Shown in pieces: positions 1 through 57,865 of a DNA stretch of 64,000 nucleotides. Under the pieces are notes generated by a model. It saw nothing but the letters and a program-made list of their open reading frames with translations, made no database searches and was not told where the DNA came from. Position numbers and translations under genes: made by a program. Source of the stretch: Limanda limanda (taxonomy: Eukaryota; Chordata; Actinopteri; Pleuronectiformes; Pleuronectidae); assembly GCF_963576545.1 (NCBI RefSeq), contig NC_083651.1:19027248-19091247 (forward strand). The letters run 5' to 3'. Every line of letters begins with the position of its first letter. Positions within the stretch are counted from its first letter, which is position 1.

Positions 1-37560
<37,560 letters not shown>

Positions 37561-37561
37561 T

Positions 37562-39760
37562 CTAGCAGGACGCGCTTCCCATCGGTGGGTTGTTGGAGTA
37601 AATCAAGAAAAAAAAAATCACCGTCCAAGTGGAAAAAAGAAAAGTTTGAAATCTCTCCCCAGTGACGCTGCGGCCGAACGTGAAAACAACCTGCACCTGT
37701 CTGACTGCTGAACCTCCTGTAGCGCAACCTGCCTGTGCGTGCGCGTGCTCGTGCGTGTGTGTGCGCATCTGCGGAGGAGGGCGTACGTGTGCTGACTGCA
37801 CCTGGAGTGACTGGGTGTCGCTGGAGGACGAAAGTGCCAAATCATTCATACGTATTGAACCAACATCATGTTTATATAATAACCAAACTGTGCTTGATAA
37901 TTACAGAAGTAAATCACAAAGGCAAATTAGTAAAACAACAAATCACAAAACACAATGGCAAAAGGGGAGAACACAAAAAACACAACGTGAAATAAGAAAC
38001 AACAACAAAATATATTTGGCAAACAATACAAATAGCAAATAAAAAAAACAAGGGCAAATTGGCCAAATACAATGTGGAATAGGAACACACAATGGCAGGA
38101 GCAAATTAAAAGACACAAAGGCAAATAAGGAAAAAAGAATGGCAAATAAGAAAACAAAAATATAAACACAACAGCAAATCACAAATCATATGGAAAGGGC
38201 ATCCATCCAATCAGGGGCGAGCATGCCATTGTTTTCTGTAATTTGTTGTTTTTTGTAATTTGTATGCTGTGATCTGTCTTTGTCATCTGTAATCGGTCGT
38301 TGTGATTTGCACTTCAGGGCCACCGTAGCGTAGGAGTCAGGCCATAAGGTCACAAAACATCTGCATCACTCTTCAACTAGAAGGTGGATTTAGAGAAGAC
38401 GAGTTGACACCGAGCAACACCATCAATTACACAAGTCCACGAGGTGTTGTCGGTGAGGTGCAGGCCTCCACAGGGGAGAGTCGCACTGATATCATGTGGT
38501 GCTTCCGGAGGGAGAAGTAAAAATAATGCCTTGAACTCTCTAGACGCACATCTTGTGACTGTAGTGTGTCGGGAGAACAAAGACATATGAAATAAATAAT
38601 TGCACTGACGGGAAAAATGAAAACGAAACAAACAACAAGTGGATAATTGGAAGTAAACAAGAGGTCTGGATTTGAGATAATCTTTTGTTAGAGCTTGATG
38701 TGGCGTCAGATTTCCCCTCACTCTTACACAAACACAGATTGTGAGAGTGTGTATGTAATCAGACGACGCTAATTGACATGACTGCGCTTTCAATGTCGAG
38801 CATTATCTTTCACTCACGGGACATTAAAGCCTGTAAAGTCCTATAAGACAGAAACGTTCACCCAGGCAGGCAAAGTTTTACATGCAGACACACAGGAAAA
38901 CCACTGTGAGAACAGGTGGTTCAAATGCAAAGGTGAAACCTGACACAATTGTCGTGTTTACTAGAACACAGAATTCAGTCAGCAAAGCAGTCCAACTGGT
39001 TTTCCATATGGATGATAATAATAATATGTGAGACAAATATGTCTTCGTGCCTCTGAGTGGGACACAGGCACACTTCCTTCACTCGAGTCATTATGTAAGG
39101 TAAAATAGTTTCAGCCTAAGGAAAGAACAGGTGTGGAACACGGCTCTGAAATCCATTCCCGTGTACTTATTATTTAGAAATGTAAATGTAATAATGCTGG
39201 ACAAAGATATAATCATACAACCCATCATATAATTTCAACACAACTTTCAAATTTCATAATTTCAAGCACACCGATAAAAATACACACAGCACAAACCAAA
39301 CCTCACTCGACTTGTTTTTACGCAACGTTCGAACTCTGCCCGAGTCATATGACAAAACAGATCTGAATGGAAAAAGGAAATGGGAAAAAAAAGGGTGTGT
39401 TCTAAGATCACAGCTTGATGGCAGGGTATTGTTCGTAGGAAACTCCTTATTGTCATCTCAAAGTCTTTATCAACAACACTATAATAATAAGCTTAATATA
39501 CATAGTGTAGGCTGTGGAGACAATTGAGCATCACAACGATTCAAAATACACATTAAAAGTTTGTCTGTCACATTTGAAATTTTATCAACATCGTAAATGC
39601 CGTAATGAAAATCCCACGTAACAAATGTTAATACTGGTGTGGCATAACAACAAGTAACAAAGGGGGGGAAGTTATCCAAAACTAAAAGTCTTTGCACACA
39701 GAGTCCATACTTCCAATATCACCCAATAAAAAGTCTCACACAAAGAAACCTAGCTAACTA
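37562..39760. other. Intergenic region between abca12-like and pofut2
   Basis: Apart from the low-complexity repeat at 37895-38325, no gene, RNA or clear promoter element was seen. It contains the upstream region of the abca12-like gene and the 3' flank of pofut2. Confidence 0.6.
37895..38325. repeat. CACAAA/GGCAAAT low-complexity dispersed repeat
   Basis: AC-rich sequence with recurring CAAATAAG and CACAA words, ending in ATTTGCACTTCAGGGCCACC. The end matches the right end of the repeat at 44738-44996. It is in the intergenic region upstream of the abca12-like gene. Confidence 0.7.
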
Positions 39761-39772
39761 AATCTGAAGAGT

Positions 39773-39778
39773 TTTATT
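39773..39778 (-). promoter_or_regulatory. Candidate polyadenylation signal of pofut2
   Basis: AATAAA on the minus strand, about 910 bases after the pofut2 stop codon. The region 39780-40689 would be its 3' UTR; no other AATAAA was noticed there. Confidence 0.4.
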
Positions 39779-40689
39779 ATTGTATTTGTTCCAAAAGTTC
39801 ACCGTAGTAGATCAAACGGAGTCGAGCAGTGAGGATGATTTTGTGATTCCTCTCACTTCTTGAAAAGAAAAGAACAAATTGGGTCCATTCAATCCTGAGA
39901 GCCGTCAGGACCGGGAAGAATTTCACCTTCTGATCAAAGAGCTGTGAAATTATCCCGATTGCCTCCAAGTCTCCTTCAGTATATCAGTGGTCCGGTTTGA
40001 TACCCGCACTGAGACCAAATATTGAAAAGAAGAAAAATATATTTCTCTGATCCGACTGAACTTGTACAGCTTTAACAACTCTCTGAAACGCCTTTGACAG
40101 CTAAAACCTGTTCTGAAAACTTTGAAATGTGCAGTCGTGTATATTCCTTAACGTGCAACATTTTTGAATGAAAATATGGACTTGGTGTGCAAAGACTTGA
40201 GGCTGAAATACAGTGACACTTGATGGTAAATTAACCTCTTTTCAACAGATCCTGAGCAAAGAATCATTGGGTCCCGTCTTCTATTGTAAAGGTACCAAGT
40301 GGAGTTTTCAACCACGACTTGTGCTGTATACTGTTTGGAGTTTGTGCAAAGGCAAAAGATTACTGTGTGTATGGCTTCCCCTTCGTGCTGGTGTTTGTAA
40401 TAAATACTAGAGATGAAGTCAAACACCAGAATGTGATGAAGGAAACTACATACAACACAAAAAAAACATATGCAGATCTAATGGTGGATTTGGCAGCCTG
40501 GTCTCTGCTTTCTGAGCTTCAGTCACGGTGGTCGCAACAGACCTGATTGCACAGCTCTAAAACCATTTTTTAAAAACAAATCACCATAATACAGTAAAAA
40601 ATATCCTTCTACTATAATCCATAGAAATACATGTCACTTTTAACACTGCTTTTTGGCACTTGTGTGTGTCAGGAAAGTCAGAGGTCACA

Positions 40690-42012
40690 TTAAAAGACAA
40701 TTTTCCAGTGTGTGGGCTGTTCGCATTCTTTCTCACTGTCCCCACAAAAACGATTGTATGTGGTTTTGGGGTCAAATCCCAGGATCTCCCTCTCTTCGTG
40801 GATCCGGAAAGAGAACGTGGACACAGATGTTCCGATGAAGACTCTGTAAACAGACAGTACATCGATGAATAGGTAGTCAAAAACACACACCAAAAGAGGT
40901 GCACCATAGAAAGCCACATGAACATTTGACACAGTGTGGATAGTTTGAACAGCCACCCAAACTAGTTTTTCTAGTTGACATATTTTCCATTCGCATTACT
41001 GACAAGGCTACTCAATTATTCTAACCCTAACCCTAACCCTATTGTTTTGTAACCTGCCCACACGCAACATTCCAAACTGATAAAGCACCAAGAGCCTTTC
41101 TTGATCCTATCAGCTCTGTGCGGTTGATGGGAGTGTCTTTTGTATTTGCTCATAAACTAAAGAACTGGACCAATTCATTTGAAATGCTGTTTACCAAAAA
41201 GCCAATTTCAACGATGACGGTGCTGGATGTGAAACGAGTCAGACGTTTTTGCTTTTATAGAAACTCATATCCACACAGGACCGATCAGAATTATTAAGAG
41301 AGAAAAAAGCAGCAGTTTAATGAATGAAAACTTATTGTAAATTGTGTACCTTGCATGAGCACATATCCACTGGTCGATGATGGCCACTCCTCCATCTTTG
41401 AAGAGCTCCAGGTCCTCTGTGGACGCCTCAAACCGCACCATATCTGGCATCAACTTTTTTAACTCCTTCAATTCTATAAAATCACATAACACAGGCTTAG
41501 AAAATCATTTAAAGAGTTCATAGATATCCAATTGCTACTTACTAATATCATTATTATTCTCTATTCTGTCTGTTACATTTGAAATGGTTTTGATAAGCAA
41601 AAAGAGATGTGTTCTTTAGTGTCATTACCTTCTTCATCTGCGTCCGTTGCAACAAACACTTGTTCGAGTTTGTGCTTCTTCATTAAGCTGCGCATTTTTT
41701 GGACAGCCCCCTTAAGGCTGGGTACATCCTCCCTATGACCCCAGATAAAGTCCTTCCGGCGCAGGTGCACCCCCAGATATGGACCCCCTTTCGCTGAACC
41801 CAGCTTCACCTGAAGATAATTGAAAAAGATCAAAAAAGTGTTGAATCAATGCTTAAGACTTGAGACAAAACGCTGTAATTAATACATTGGAAAACACTTA
41901 TAGTGATCACAGATACAGTAATCGACTGTTTTTTTATGGATCAAAAAGCTTGGGGCAGAATCGTTCCTATACAAATACTATTTAAATAATCTGGTTATAG
42001 TAAGTCATTGTG

Positions 42013-42088
<76 letters not shown>

Positions 42089-42121
42089 GTGTGTGTGTGT
42101 GTGTGTGTCAGCACGAGGGAG

Positions 42122-42198
<77 letters not shown>

Positions 42199-45100
42199 AA
42201 GTGGAAAGGCTGATGAATGAGCTATGAAGAAAGATTTTACTCATTTAAGAAAAGCATCAATCATTATGATGCAATACACAGACAGAGAGAGAGAGAGAGA
42301 CATTATGACATTATCACGCCATCGTCAGACACACTCACTCACTTTCATGCGAGTCCAGTCCTCGCTATAAACGCTGTGATCTCTCTCATCCGTAGAGTTC
42401 AGGTGCTTTGCTCTGAAGTCGTCTCCTATGAGTCGGAGGTGCTTGGCGAACACCATGCTGCGGCGGGTCTAAGTTACAGACACACAGAGATTCCTACATC
42501 AGCTTACAGACAAGATGGTGTGCCTTAAAAACCCTCAGGTTGAAATTGTCAAAGTCTTGTTCCGTGTTATATGACATTTTCTGTGAGAGCACGGCAATGT
42601 TACCAATACATCTGTATAATAATATATCTGTATGAGCCAAATACTTACATCCCAGTAATCTTTCCCAGCATAGTGATCATGAAGGAGCGTCTCGGCTCGG
42701 TCGAGCATTACCGATCTGCAAAAAGGACCAACACACATGTTTCTTCCTGTAAATATCGTGCAACAAAGATCTAAAAAAGAACATACAGAGTAATACCACA
42801 CCTACATAACAATAAAAGCAGATTGTCTTTTTTTTTGCTCATTGCTCAGGTTGATTTAACTAGAGACTGATTATTTTGTGTCTTGTGATAGTGACTTCAT
42901 GTCACTTACATGAAATTACTAAATTGATTAGGGTTAAAATCCCATTCATGAACACTAAACCAGACCAATGTTCAATAAGTTTTTGTTGATGAGCAACAGT
43001 GCTTGTATAATCACAAGCTTAACTAATAAGTTGAGTAGAAAGCATATAATCATGGGTGTGTTCACACGTCAGTAAAAATGACTTAACCAATTAACATGAA
43101 GGAAGTGGCAGCATTCCATTGAAACACAAACATGCCAACAAAGAAGCAGTGACCATTTCAATACCTTTATATCTAGCATGCTATTCGTCGGGGAACTTTG
43201 AGGGGGTCATTTACAAGTTCAGAAATCTTACAGCAGAAGTTAACCAAGTAAAAAGAAGCAGCTACAGTTTATCTGAGTGCAGACAAACTAATTAGGAGCA
43301 GAGCAAATCTCCATATGAGCGGGGACCATTTGTAAGAGAAGGGTTTCAGAAGATTGATTGTAGAATGTGTCTGTGGCCGACTATCAAGACACTGTATGTG
43401 CACAGTGAGTGCATTTCATATCACCGTATCGCTCTGTGGACTCACGTCACCGTGATGTTTTTCTGAAGAACTGGAGCCATGATGGAGGCATGACCTTGGG
43501 CCGACATACACGTCACTTTCCGAGCTCGCGTTTCCTCGTAGCCCCAAAACCAGCCCCTGAGAAACAAACACAGACAAGACAAATGAGACATCTGATGATA
43601 AATAGAGAGGAGAGAGTTGTGCAGGCAGGAAGGTGGAGGTAGATATGATTAATTCAGAGTTTCTGCGAATATGATCCATCACTGTCTGGAGAAGGCCAAT
43701 TGAATTAAACAGTTTTCGTGAGCGTTTCCACAGGAAATTGTAACAGAAAAAAAGAGATCAGCTCCAGGATGAAAAGTCAGGCTCTGGGTTTGAACTACTG
43801 ACCTCAAAACCCTTGATTTAACTTTATATACCTCAATTGTATTTTTGATTTAATTGTATTGTATTGTATTGATTTACCTGTAGTAGCCCTGTTTGTCTTT
43901 GGAGTACATCAACTTATCAATGCACGGCCGCTCATCAACTTTTTCCTCCCATTTTCCATCAGTCCATCCCTCAGCGTAGTTTTGCAGCACTAGAACCTGG
44001 TCTACGAATGGGCCTCCGTTCTCTAGGGTGGGAAAGAGACGGATAACAAACCACACTGACTGAGAGTTTGAATATAACAAAGCTAATAGACAGTGGTGTC
44101 TGTGATTGTGAAATGGAACCTTTGTTAGCATGGAATAAAAAGAACAACACGTGTTCAGCTTATTAAAAAAAAAACTCCACAGATAACGAGGTTTAGAAAT
44201 GTTCCCATGTCGGACAAATCTGTCAGCAAATATAACCCCGGCCTGGGGCATACAAATAAAAAACTCACCAGCAATGAATTCCTCATACTCGATAACTGGC
44301 ACGTTGGCCTGCAGGCTGGTGAGGCTGAAGAACTCTGACCACAAGATGCGGATCTGGTGAAGGTTAGGGCTCTGCCAGTGGTAGAGGCGACCCCACGGAG
44401 GGAGCACCAGTACCCAGTCATCCCCCTCCTTCCTCAAGCTCTTCACCAGGGAGGCCATGCGGATGTACACATCTCTGCGCAGGTTGAAACCCTCGGGGGG
44501 GTTCACGTCATACAACAAGTACCTGAGGGGACATGAGATCTTGGACTTTAAAAGGAGATCTTGATGCACAAGGAAACAGCAACAAGGTCTTTGGTGAATG
44601 AATACAAGAATGAAGGATAATCTTCACGATACATCTGTATAACTGTAACTACCAAAACTACCAACTCATCACAATTATGTCAAGAAACCTCAAAATCTCA
44701 TGATTATCTTTTAATTTTACACATATCAAATATACAGTGGCCCTGAAGGCCAACAACAAATCAAACAACACAAATAATACAACACATCTGCAAATAAGAA
44801 AACACATGATGTCAAATCTCAAAACACAATTATTTCCCACTTTTTTTTAGTTTATAGTTGTGTTTCTTATTTGCGATTATTTTTCCTTATTGTTTTTGTG
44901 TTTTGCCATTGTATTGTGTTATTTCCCTTTATGGTTTTTTGATTTGTTGTTGTGTTTCCCTATTTGTCGTTGTTATTTGCACTTCAGGGTCACCATACAC
45001 ACACGATTTCTTCTTCATGACTACCCCACTCATTTCCAACGAACATCCTCAGAAAACAAGCAGCTGTGCTGACAGAATTTGTTGTGTAAATTGCTGCAGC

Positions 45101-45661
45101 TGTCAGAGAGTAATAACACACAGTAATATGGGAGGCATCAAGTAATAAGAGACTATTATTATATCATCATACCTATCATACACGCCGAACTTCATTTGAT
45201 CCCCGTAGTGTTTTCGAAGTCATGTTTGGGTAAAGAACTTCTGGACAAAATTGGGTTTTATACGCATAAATTCATGAAATAGCTCATTTTGGGGATGGAG
45301 TCCGGTACAAGCGGGTGAGTTTTGTCATGAAGCAGAGATACAGCTCTTAAAATGACAGATGTGTAACCGGAAGCTAAAGCTACGATACTAACAAAGACTA
45401 CGTTTGACTAAAACCTAACAACTGTCACTAATTTGACGTTAGCACGGCTAGCTAACCCGAACCAGGGGGGGTGCAGACTCACCGTAGATCCCTGGCGGCA
45501 GCGACGGCTACGGGAGCCGAGTGGCCCGCACTGAACACATTGTCAGTGTTCACCGTCTCAACAGCAGCCAAAGCTACGAAAACAAACAAACACACCGCGC
45601 TGAAAGAACAGGTTGAGACGAAGCTTATCACTGGAGCATGTAGCACTGCTCTGTGCGCCAT
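40690..45661 (-). CDS. pofut2: GDP-fucose protein O-fucosyltransferase 2 (complete)
   Basis: POFUT2 transfers fucose from GDP-fucose to Ser/Thr of folded thrombospondin type 1 repeats in the ER lumen. Exons: 45483-45661 (ATG at 45661), 44269-44522, 43878-44022, 43446-43556, 42649-42715, 42343-42468, 41629-41809, 41350-41473, 40690-40843 (stop 40690-40692). They total 1,341 nt, 446 aa, close to the usual 429. The N-terminus has a hydrophobic signal segment ([15 protein letters not shown]). Family motifs: [16 protein letters not shown] with the catalytic-type Glu of [42 protein letters not shown] (GDP-fucose-binding HLRRKD), [29 protein letters not shown]. It ends THWKIVF, with no KDEL-type signal. 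All junction phases close. Confidence in identity is very high; the signal peptide cut is not determined. Confidence 0.97.
41021..41040. repeat. Short interstitial telomere-like repeat
   Basis: Three CCCTAA units in the intron/terminal exon boundary region of pofut2. It is too short to imply a fusion point. Confidence 0.8.
42013..42198. repeat. Compound (TG)n-(GA)n microsatellite
   Basis: TG run 42013-42108 (one interruption) then GA run 42119-42197, inside a pofut2 intron between exons 41629-41809 and 42343-42468. Confidence 0.98.
44738..44996. repeat. MITE-like repeat with inverted ends
   Basis: It starts GTGGCCCTGAAG and ends CTTCAGGGTCACC, an imperfect terminal inverted repeat, with AC-rich/GT-rich arms that could fold back. 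It lies in pofut2 intron 1 and shares its right end with 37895-38325. Confidence 0.65.
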
Positions 45662-45719
45662 GTTTCCTCAGAGCCACGCACTTCCGGGAGGGTGAAAAGC
45701 ATCTGTACGGTTGCCTAGC

Positions 45720-47420
45720 AACCCAAAATGAAGAGGATTCTCATTCAAAGGTGAGAAAAATGAGTAATGAGTAATGAGTGACCCTTACTCCTTGTGCTAG
45801 TTGATGGGAACAATATGTAATTTATTTGATCACCGATACATGTTGGTTAGAATCATTTATAATATATAATAATAATATTAATCCTTACAATTTCACTGCC
45901 TCACTGTCGGTCAGTGCCTGTCAGTGCTGGGGCCCAGAAAATTTAAATTAAATTAAATTAAATTAATCCTGCGCAGTAGCGATCTGTGAAGGATTAATTT
46001 AATTTAATTTAATTTTTCTGGGCCCCAGCACTGACAGGCACTAACAGACAGTCAGTTATCCTATTTTACTTAAATAATATGTTCCTCTGCTGTAATTTAT
46101 CTGATGCTGACAGTAAGTGCAGAACATTACATACATAACATTTAACATATAACACATAATGTATTCAATGCTGATTCTAGTGACTGCAGAAAGATGTTTG
46201 GAGGACGACACCAGTCTTATTTTTATTTTGTGCTTCTGTGTCCAGACAACATTTACAAAATAAAAGCACAGCCTCAGTAGTTGTTTAACAAAATGTTCAT
46301 GATGTATTAAGTGTGGGAAAGTGGACGTCACAGGCCACAGATGGCACCACCTACCTGAGGAACAGCGTCATCTTGTGTCCTTTTTGTGTTAGTACTACCT
46401 TCTGTATTAGTTTCCCTTCATCTCAGCCTCTGCTGCTCCTGTTGTTCCTGTACTCATTGAGATGCTAACATTATCCCGTTCATGATGTTGAGTCTGAAAC
46501 ATTTTCTCCTAAATCAATTCCACCTTCCACCTGATGTAATTATCAGTATAGCGTCTCTATTTCAAATGCAGTGTTGCTTTTTTACAAGGTTGATTTCACG
46601 GTATTTGATGAGAAAAATGAATGTGTGTTAATTTCATAGAAAGTCATAGATACTTAGAAATACAAACACCTTTAAAAGGCTAAAAGATATGGGGAATTGT
46701 TTTTAATTCTTCGATCGGAAATTAACTTGTGTCACTTTACATGAGGTCAAAAGAAGGAAGTGAGTTTCCACAGGTCCTTGATATTCACCACCACCATCAA
46801 ATTTGCAGTTTGTTCTACTACTTTCTCTTACCATAGTATTTTGTCAGAAGTCAAAAGTGTAGATTAAGTACATATCTATTTAGTACGAGTAAATATATTA
46901 AAAAAAACATTTAGTTTTATTGCCTATTATCCTATTTTGTACTTGCGAGTCTCCTTGTTTTTGACTATCTGCTGCTGTAACAAGAGAATTTTTACAGCAT
47001 GGGATCTATGCTTATCTTATGTTAAGTCTCCATTGACATGAGTTCACAATATTTAGAACGATCAAAAGTTAGTGCGTTCTTTAAATAAAGTCAAGAAAAT
47101 AATCTGTTGGTGTTTTTCCATGTTTGTTCGAAACCAAATAATTTGAGTCTGAATCAGTTTTCAAATTAATTTAATGTTCGATAAAAAAACAAACAGAAGG
47201 CAATCTATGTAGGAGTAAAATTAACTGAGCAACAGCACAGACCTCAAACATAACATGTGTAATTGCATGGCACAGGAAGATTTCACTTCAGACATTTAGG
47301 CTGAAATCAGATTTTACAATGAAAAAACGTAAATATCCAAATATTTCTAGATTTGGACCAACATAACATTCATTTCAACAACTCAATTTGTGCATGTAAG
47401 TATTTGGCAAAGGCAGCTGA
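45720..47420. other. Intergenic region between pofut2 start and tubulin 1 end
   Basis: It holds the pofut2 upstream region and the tubulin 1 3' UTR (end not determined), with the foldback repeat at 45901-46054. No ORF here looks real. Confidence 0.6.
45901..46054. repeat. Long inverted repeat (foldback hairpin)
   Basis: Left arm 45901-45970 and right arm about 45990-46054 are reverse complements with few mismatches, around a 19-base loop. The core is AGTGCTGGGGCCCAGAAAA with TTAAA repeats. It lies between pofut2 and tubulin 1. It resembles a foldback MITE; no target duplication was confirmed. Confidence 0.85.
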
Positions 47421-47426
47421 GCATGT

Positions 47427-54863
<7,437 letters not shown>

Positions 54864-55015
54864 TGTTGCCTGTCGGTATGAAGTCCTGCAGCGGGTCCGG
54901 AGTTGTGTGAGGAGTTGAGTTGTGTGTGTGGTTGTGTGGCTGTGTGGCTGTGTCCTCTCGCTGCGGCCGGTCTATGAGCTCGGAGAGACTGAGTCACGCC
55001 CGCTGGTGAGAGCAG

Positions 55016-55030
55016 CAGTTTAAACTATAG
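55016..55030 (-). promoter_or_regulatory. Possible TATA-like element of tubulin 1
   Basis: The minus strand reads TATAGTTTAAAC about 150 bases upstream of the start codon of tubulin 1. It is a poor match to TATAAA and is offered only as a candidate. The 5' UTR would be 54861 to about 55000. Confidence 0.25.
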
Positions 55031-55468
55031 GACTCGGCAGACCACGCCCACCTGACATCCACCTGACGGGGGCGCGCACGGTGAACGCGCAGGCCTGTGG
55101 CACAGATCCAGTTTTTTTGTTTTTTTTTTCATTCTGAGCAGGGGAGTTGATCCAAAGCAAATGAGGACACACAGAGAGAGACAGGAGTGAGTAAGGTTGT
55201 TTATAAAGCAGGACAGTAATCAAAATAGTCACGTCCCCCTCCCGCCATAAACTTTCATAATACCAATTAAACTTACAAGTATAGAGCATTGTTTTTAATG
55301 ACAAAATACATTAAAATGAATATTATGTGTTAAAAATGAGATGTGAGATTTTGGTCCCCCCCAATTTTCACTTCATGACTATGGCCTTGTTTTAAGGGAT
55401 CTATTTTTCAGGGTCAATTTACAGCAGAGGGACACTATCAAGAAAATATCGGTTAATTAAAAAGAGGC

Positions 55469-56118
55469 TTAAAGGTCCAGTGTGTAATATTTAGGTGAAA
55501 GGGATCTATTGGCAGAAATTTAATATAAATGGTAATTGGTTTTGTATTAATATAGCGCTTTTCTGGTCTTGATGACCACTAAAAGATCTTTATCGTACAG
55601 TTTTACACCCATTCACACATACATTGCATACAGTGCATTTATTAGCAGCACTTTGTTGTTCTATGAGGAGAAATTCAGGGTCTGGCATCTTGCCCAAGGA
55701 CTCTCCCAGGATGGCGAAGACTGGGGATGGAACTGCCGGCCTTCAGGTTTGAGGACTACCGCTCTACCCCCTCAGCCACAGTGGAATATTATATAAAATA
55801 ATCCTAGTAATGTTTTCAATAGTGTCTATCATCTACATTTTATGAATTGTTATTTTCCTTCCCCTAGAATGGGCCATTTATATTCATATACTATATATTT
55901 ACATCAGGAGCCGGTCCTCTCCACAGAGGCCACCATGTTTTTACAGTAGTCAAAACAGGACAAACTAAACACCTTTTGAGATTTTTATTACAACTGAAGG
56001 TTACCACAGGTTCTCTCTCATGTTTGGAAATGGAGGGTGAGGTGAAAGGAATTTAGCTGCAACATTCAACTGTATCACTAGATGTCCCTAAATTCTACAC
56101 ACCGAACTTTTAAAGGGA
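55469..56118. mobile_element. MITE-like dispersed repeat, interrupted by a second repeat
   Basis: The ends are imperfect inverted repeats (AAAGGTCCAGTGTGTAA left; reverse complement of the right end AAAAGTTCGGTGTGTAG). The sequence is one I recognise as abundant in percomorph fish. A second fish repeat is inserted at about 55530-55783 (TAGCGCTTTTCTGGTCTTGA ... CTCTACCCCCTCAGCCACAG). Confidence 0.7.
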
Positions 56119-57064
56119 TGAGTCATCCAAAAATGAAAATTCACTCATTATCTACTCACCACTGTGCCGATGGAGGGTCGGGTGAAGTGTTTGATTCCAC
56201 AAAACACTTTTCAGTGTGTAATGTCATCCATAGAAGGCCCATTTATTATTATTATTGTTATTATTATGAATATATATAAACCTCACTCTCAAATTTCTGG
56301 GGCTCTTAATCATTAGTTGCATTATATCCACACATTGTGTTATTTTTTGATATGCAGCAGTATACAACATAGTTTCCTCACATGATGATAATTTAGATTT
56401 TAGGTATTCTGCACTATCAGTAGGTTAATGGTAGAGAAATACATAATCTTTTATTTCATATTCACCCCTGCTATTTGTCATTACGTTATTCTACACATTT
56501 AACTGCCTTGTATTGATTTTTAAGTCCATCCCATCACTTAAGCTGTACATGGGAAATCCAATCCAATCCAATCTCTTTCTAGAGACCTCTTCTCTTATTT
56601 ATGCCCAGACCCAAAGGCCTGTTTCAGCTGAAATTACAAATTGCAAGTCAAGCGTGTGGTCAGGGCCACGCCTATGCAGTCCATTTCCTTGTGGGTGGGT
56701 GGTGGGAGGGACAGACATCCTGTAAACCAATCCAGACTCATGCTGCAGTTTCAGTGAGTATGTTGCTGTCATTTTAACTTTTTGAAAGCTAGAGGTCGTA
56801 GTTGCTTTACCAGAGTTACCAAGTGAGACAGACACTGTAAAAGTCATGTGAGAAGGAGTCACTGCAGTGGCTCCTGCAAAGTGCTTTAGTATATATGTCC
56901 ACCTGCAACCTCCTGCTTTCTGTGTGAAGTAAACACTTTTTCAAATTTCTAGTGGTATTAACCATACATGGTAGCTTTTTTAATACAATTGCAGATATCA
57001 TATTTTTAATTGTGTTGTTAATAATATAACTCTCGTGATATAACTCTCGTGAGTTTCTTTACCT

Positions 57065-57069
57065 CAGTT

Positions 57070-57105
<36 letters not shown>
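57065..57105. repeat. (TTTC)n microsatellite
   Basis: About ten CTTT tetranucleotide units, in the tubulin 1 to tubulin 2 intergenic region. Confidence 0.95.
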
Positions 57106-57754
57106 ATGAGCCATTTATGAAAAGGTTTCATTGTGAGGGACACTGGGGACCTTCAAATACTGTCAAACAATGAAAGTGGGTCAGACCTTTATATGAGTCA
57201 GGCAACACCTAAAAAGTGTTTACACACAAAAGACAACAACAGCAAGGTGTGTGTTTCCCCGTTGATATTTCAGCATATAGACCTGCTCTATATATGGCAG
57301 TTTAAAGTTTATTAAATGAACGGATGAACCATCACATCTTTTTTATTACATAACAAGACATATTGCAAGTACTGATGTAAAGCACCAATATGAAACGAAA
57401 ATATATAATTTGTCATAACATTGCATATAATTTAAATTGCAATGCTTTTTGAGCTTAGTGCTAAAAGAATATAAAACTGACATCAGTTACCATGTTTGTT
57501 ACTGATGCATGCTGATGCAAGATGGTTATAGCAAGGAGGAAGTCGTGTATCGTTTGTGTGTGAAACCTTTTAACTGATCTTACTGAATCAACAATCCTGT
57601 GGAGTTGACCCTATCACAGCGGATGTCTGCTGGAAAGTGGTTTGACTTGTTTGAGTTTAGCATTCTGCCCTCTCTGTTAAGGTTTAGTACAGGTTGGACC
57701 CCAAAGCAGACACGGAGAGTGGATAGTATGGAGGTAACGGTGTTTATTGGCAGA

Positions 57755-57865
57755 CAGGAGCGGCAGGCAGCTGGCAGGTAGCAGGCAGGTTGCAGGCAGG
57801 TAGCAGGTAGGTAGCGTGCAGGTCTCCAGCAGGTAGCAGGTAGCAGGCAGCAAGCACGTAGTAGA
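57755..57865. repeat. GCAGGTA-type minisatellite
   Basis: Imperfect tandem units of GCAGGTA/GCAGGTT/GCAGGCA. It sits within a longer repeat-like stretch (about 57690-58195) that ends near ATCCTGACACTC, probably a dispersed element. Confidence 0.75.

Noticed and set aside
41021..41040. Interstitial telomere as evidence of a chromosome fusion
   Set aside because: Only about three units; such short runs are common by chance.
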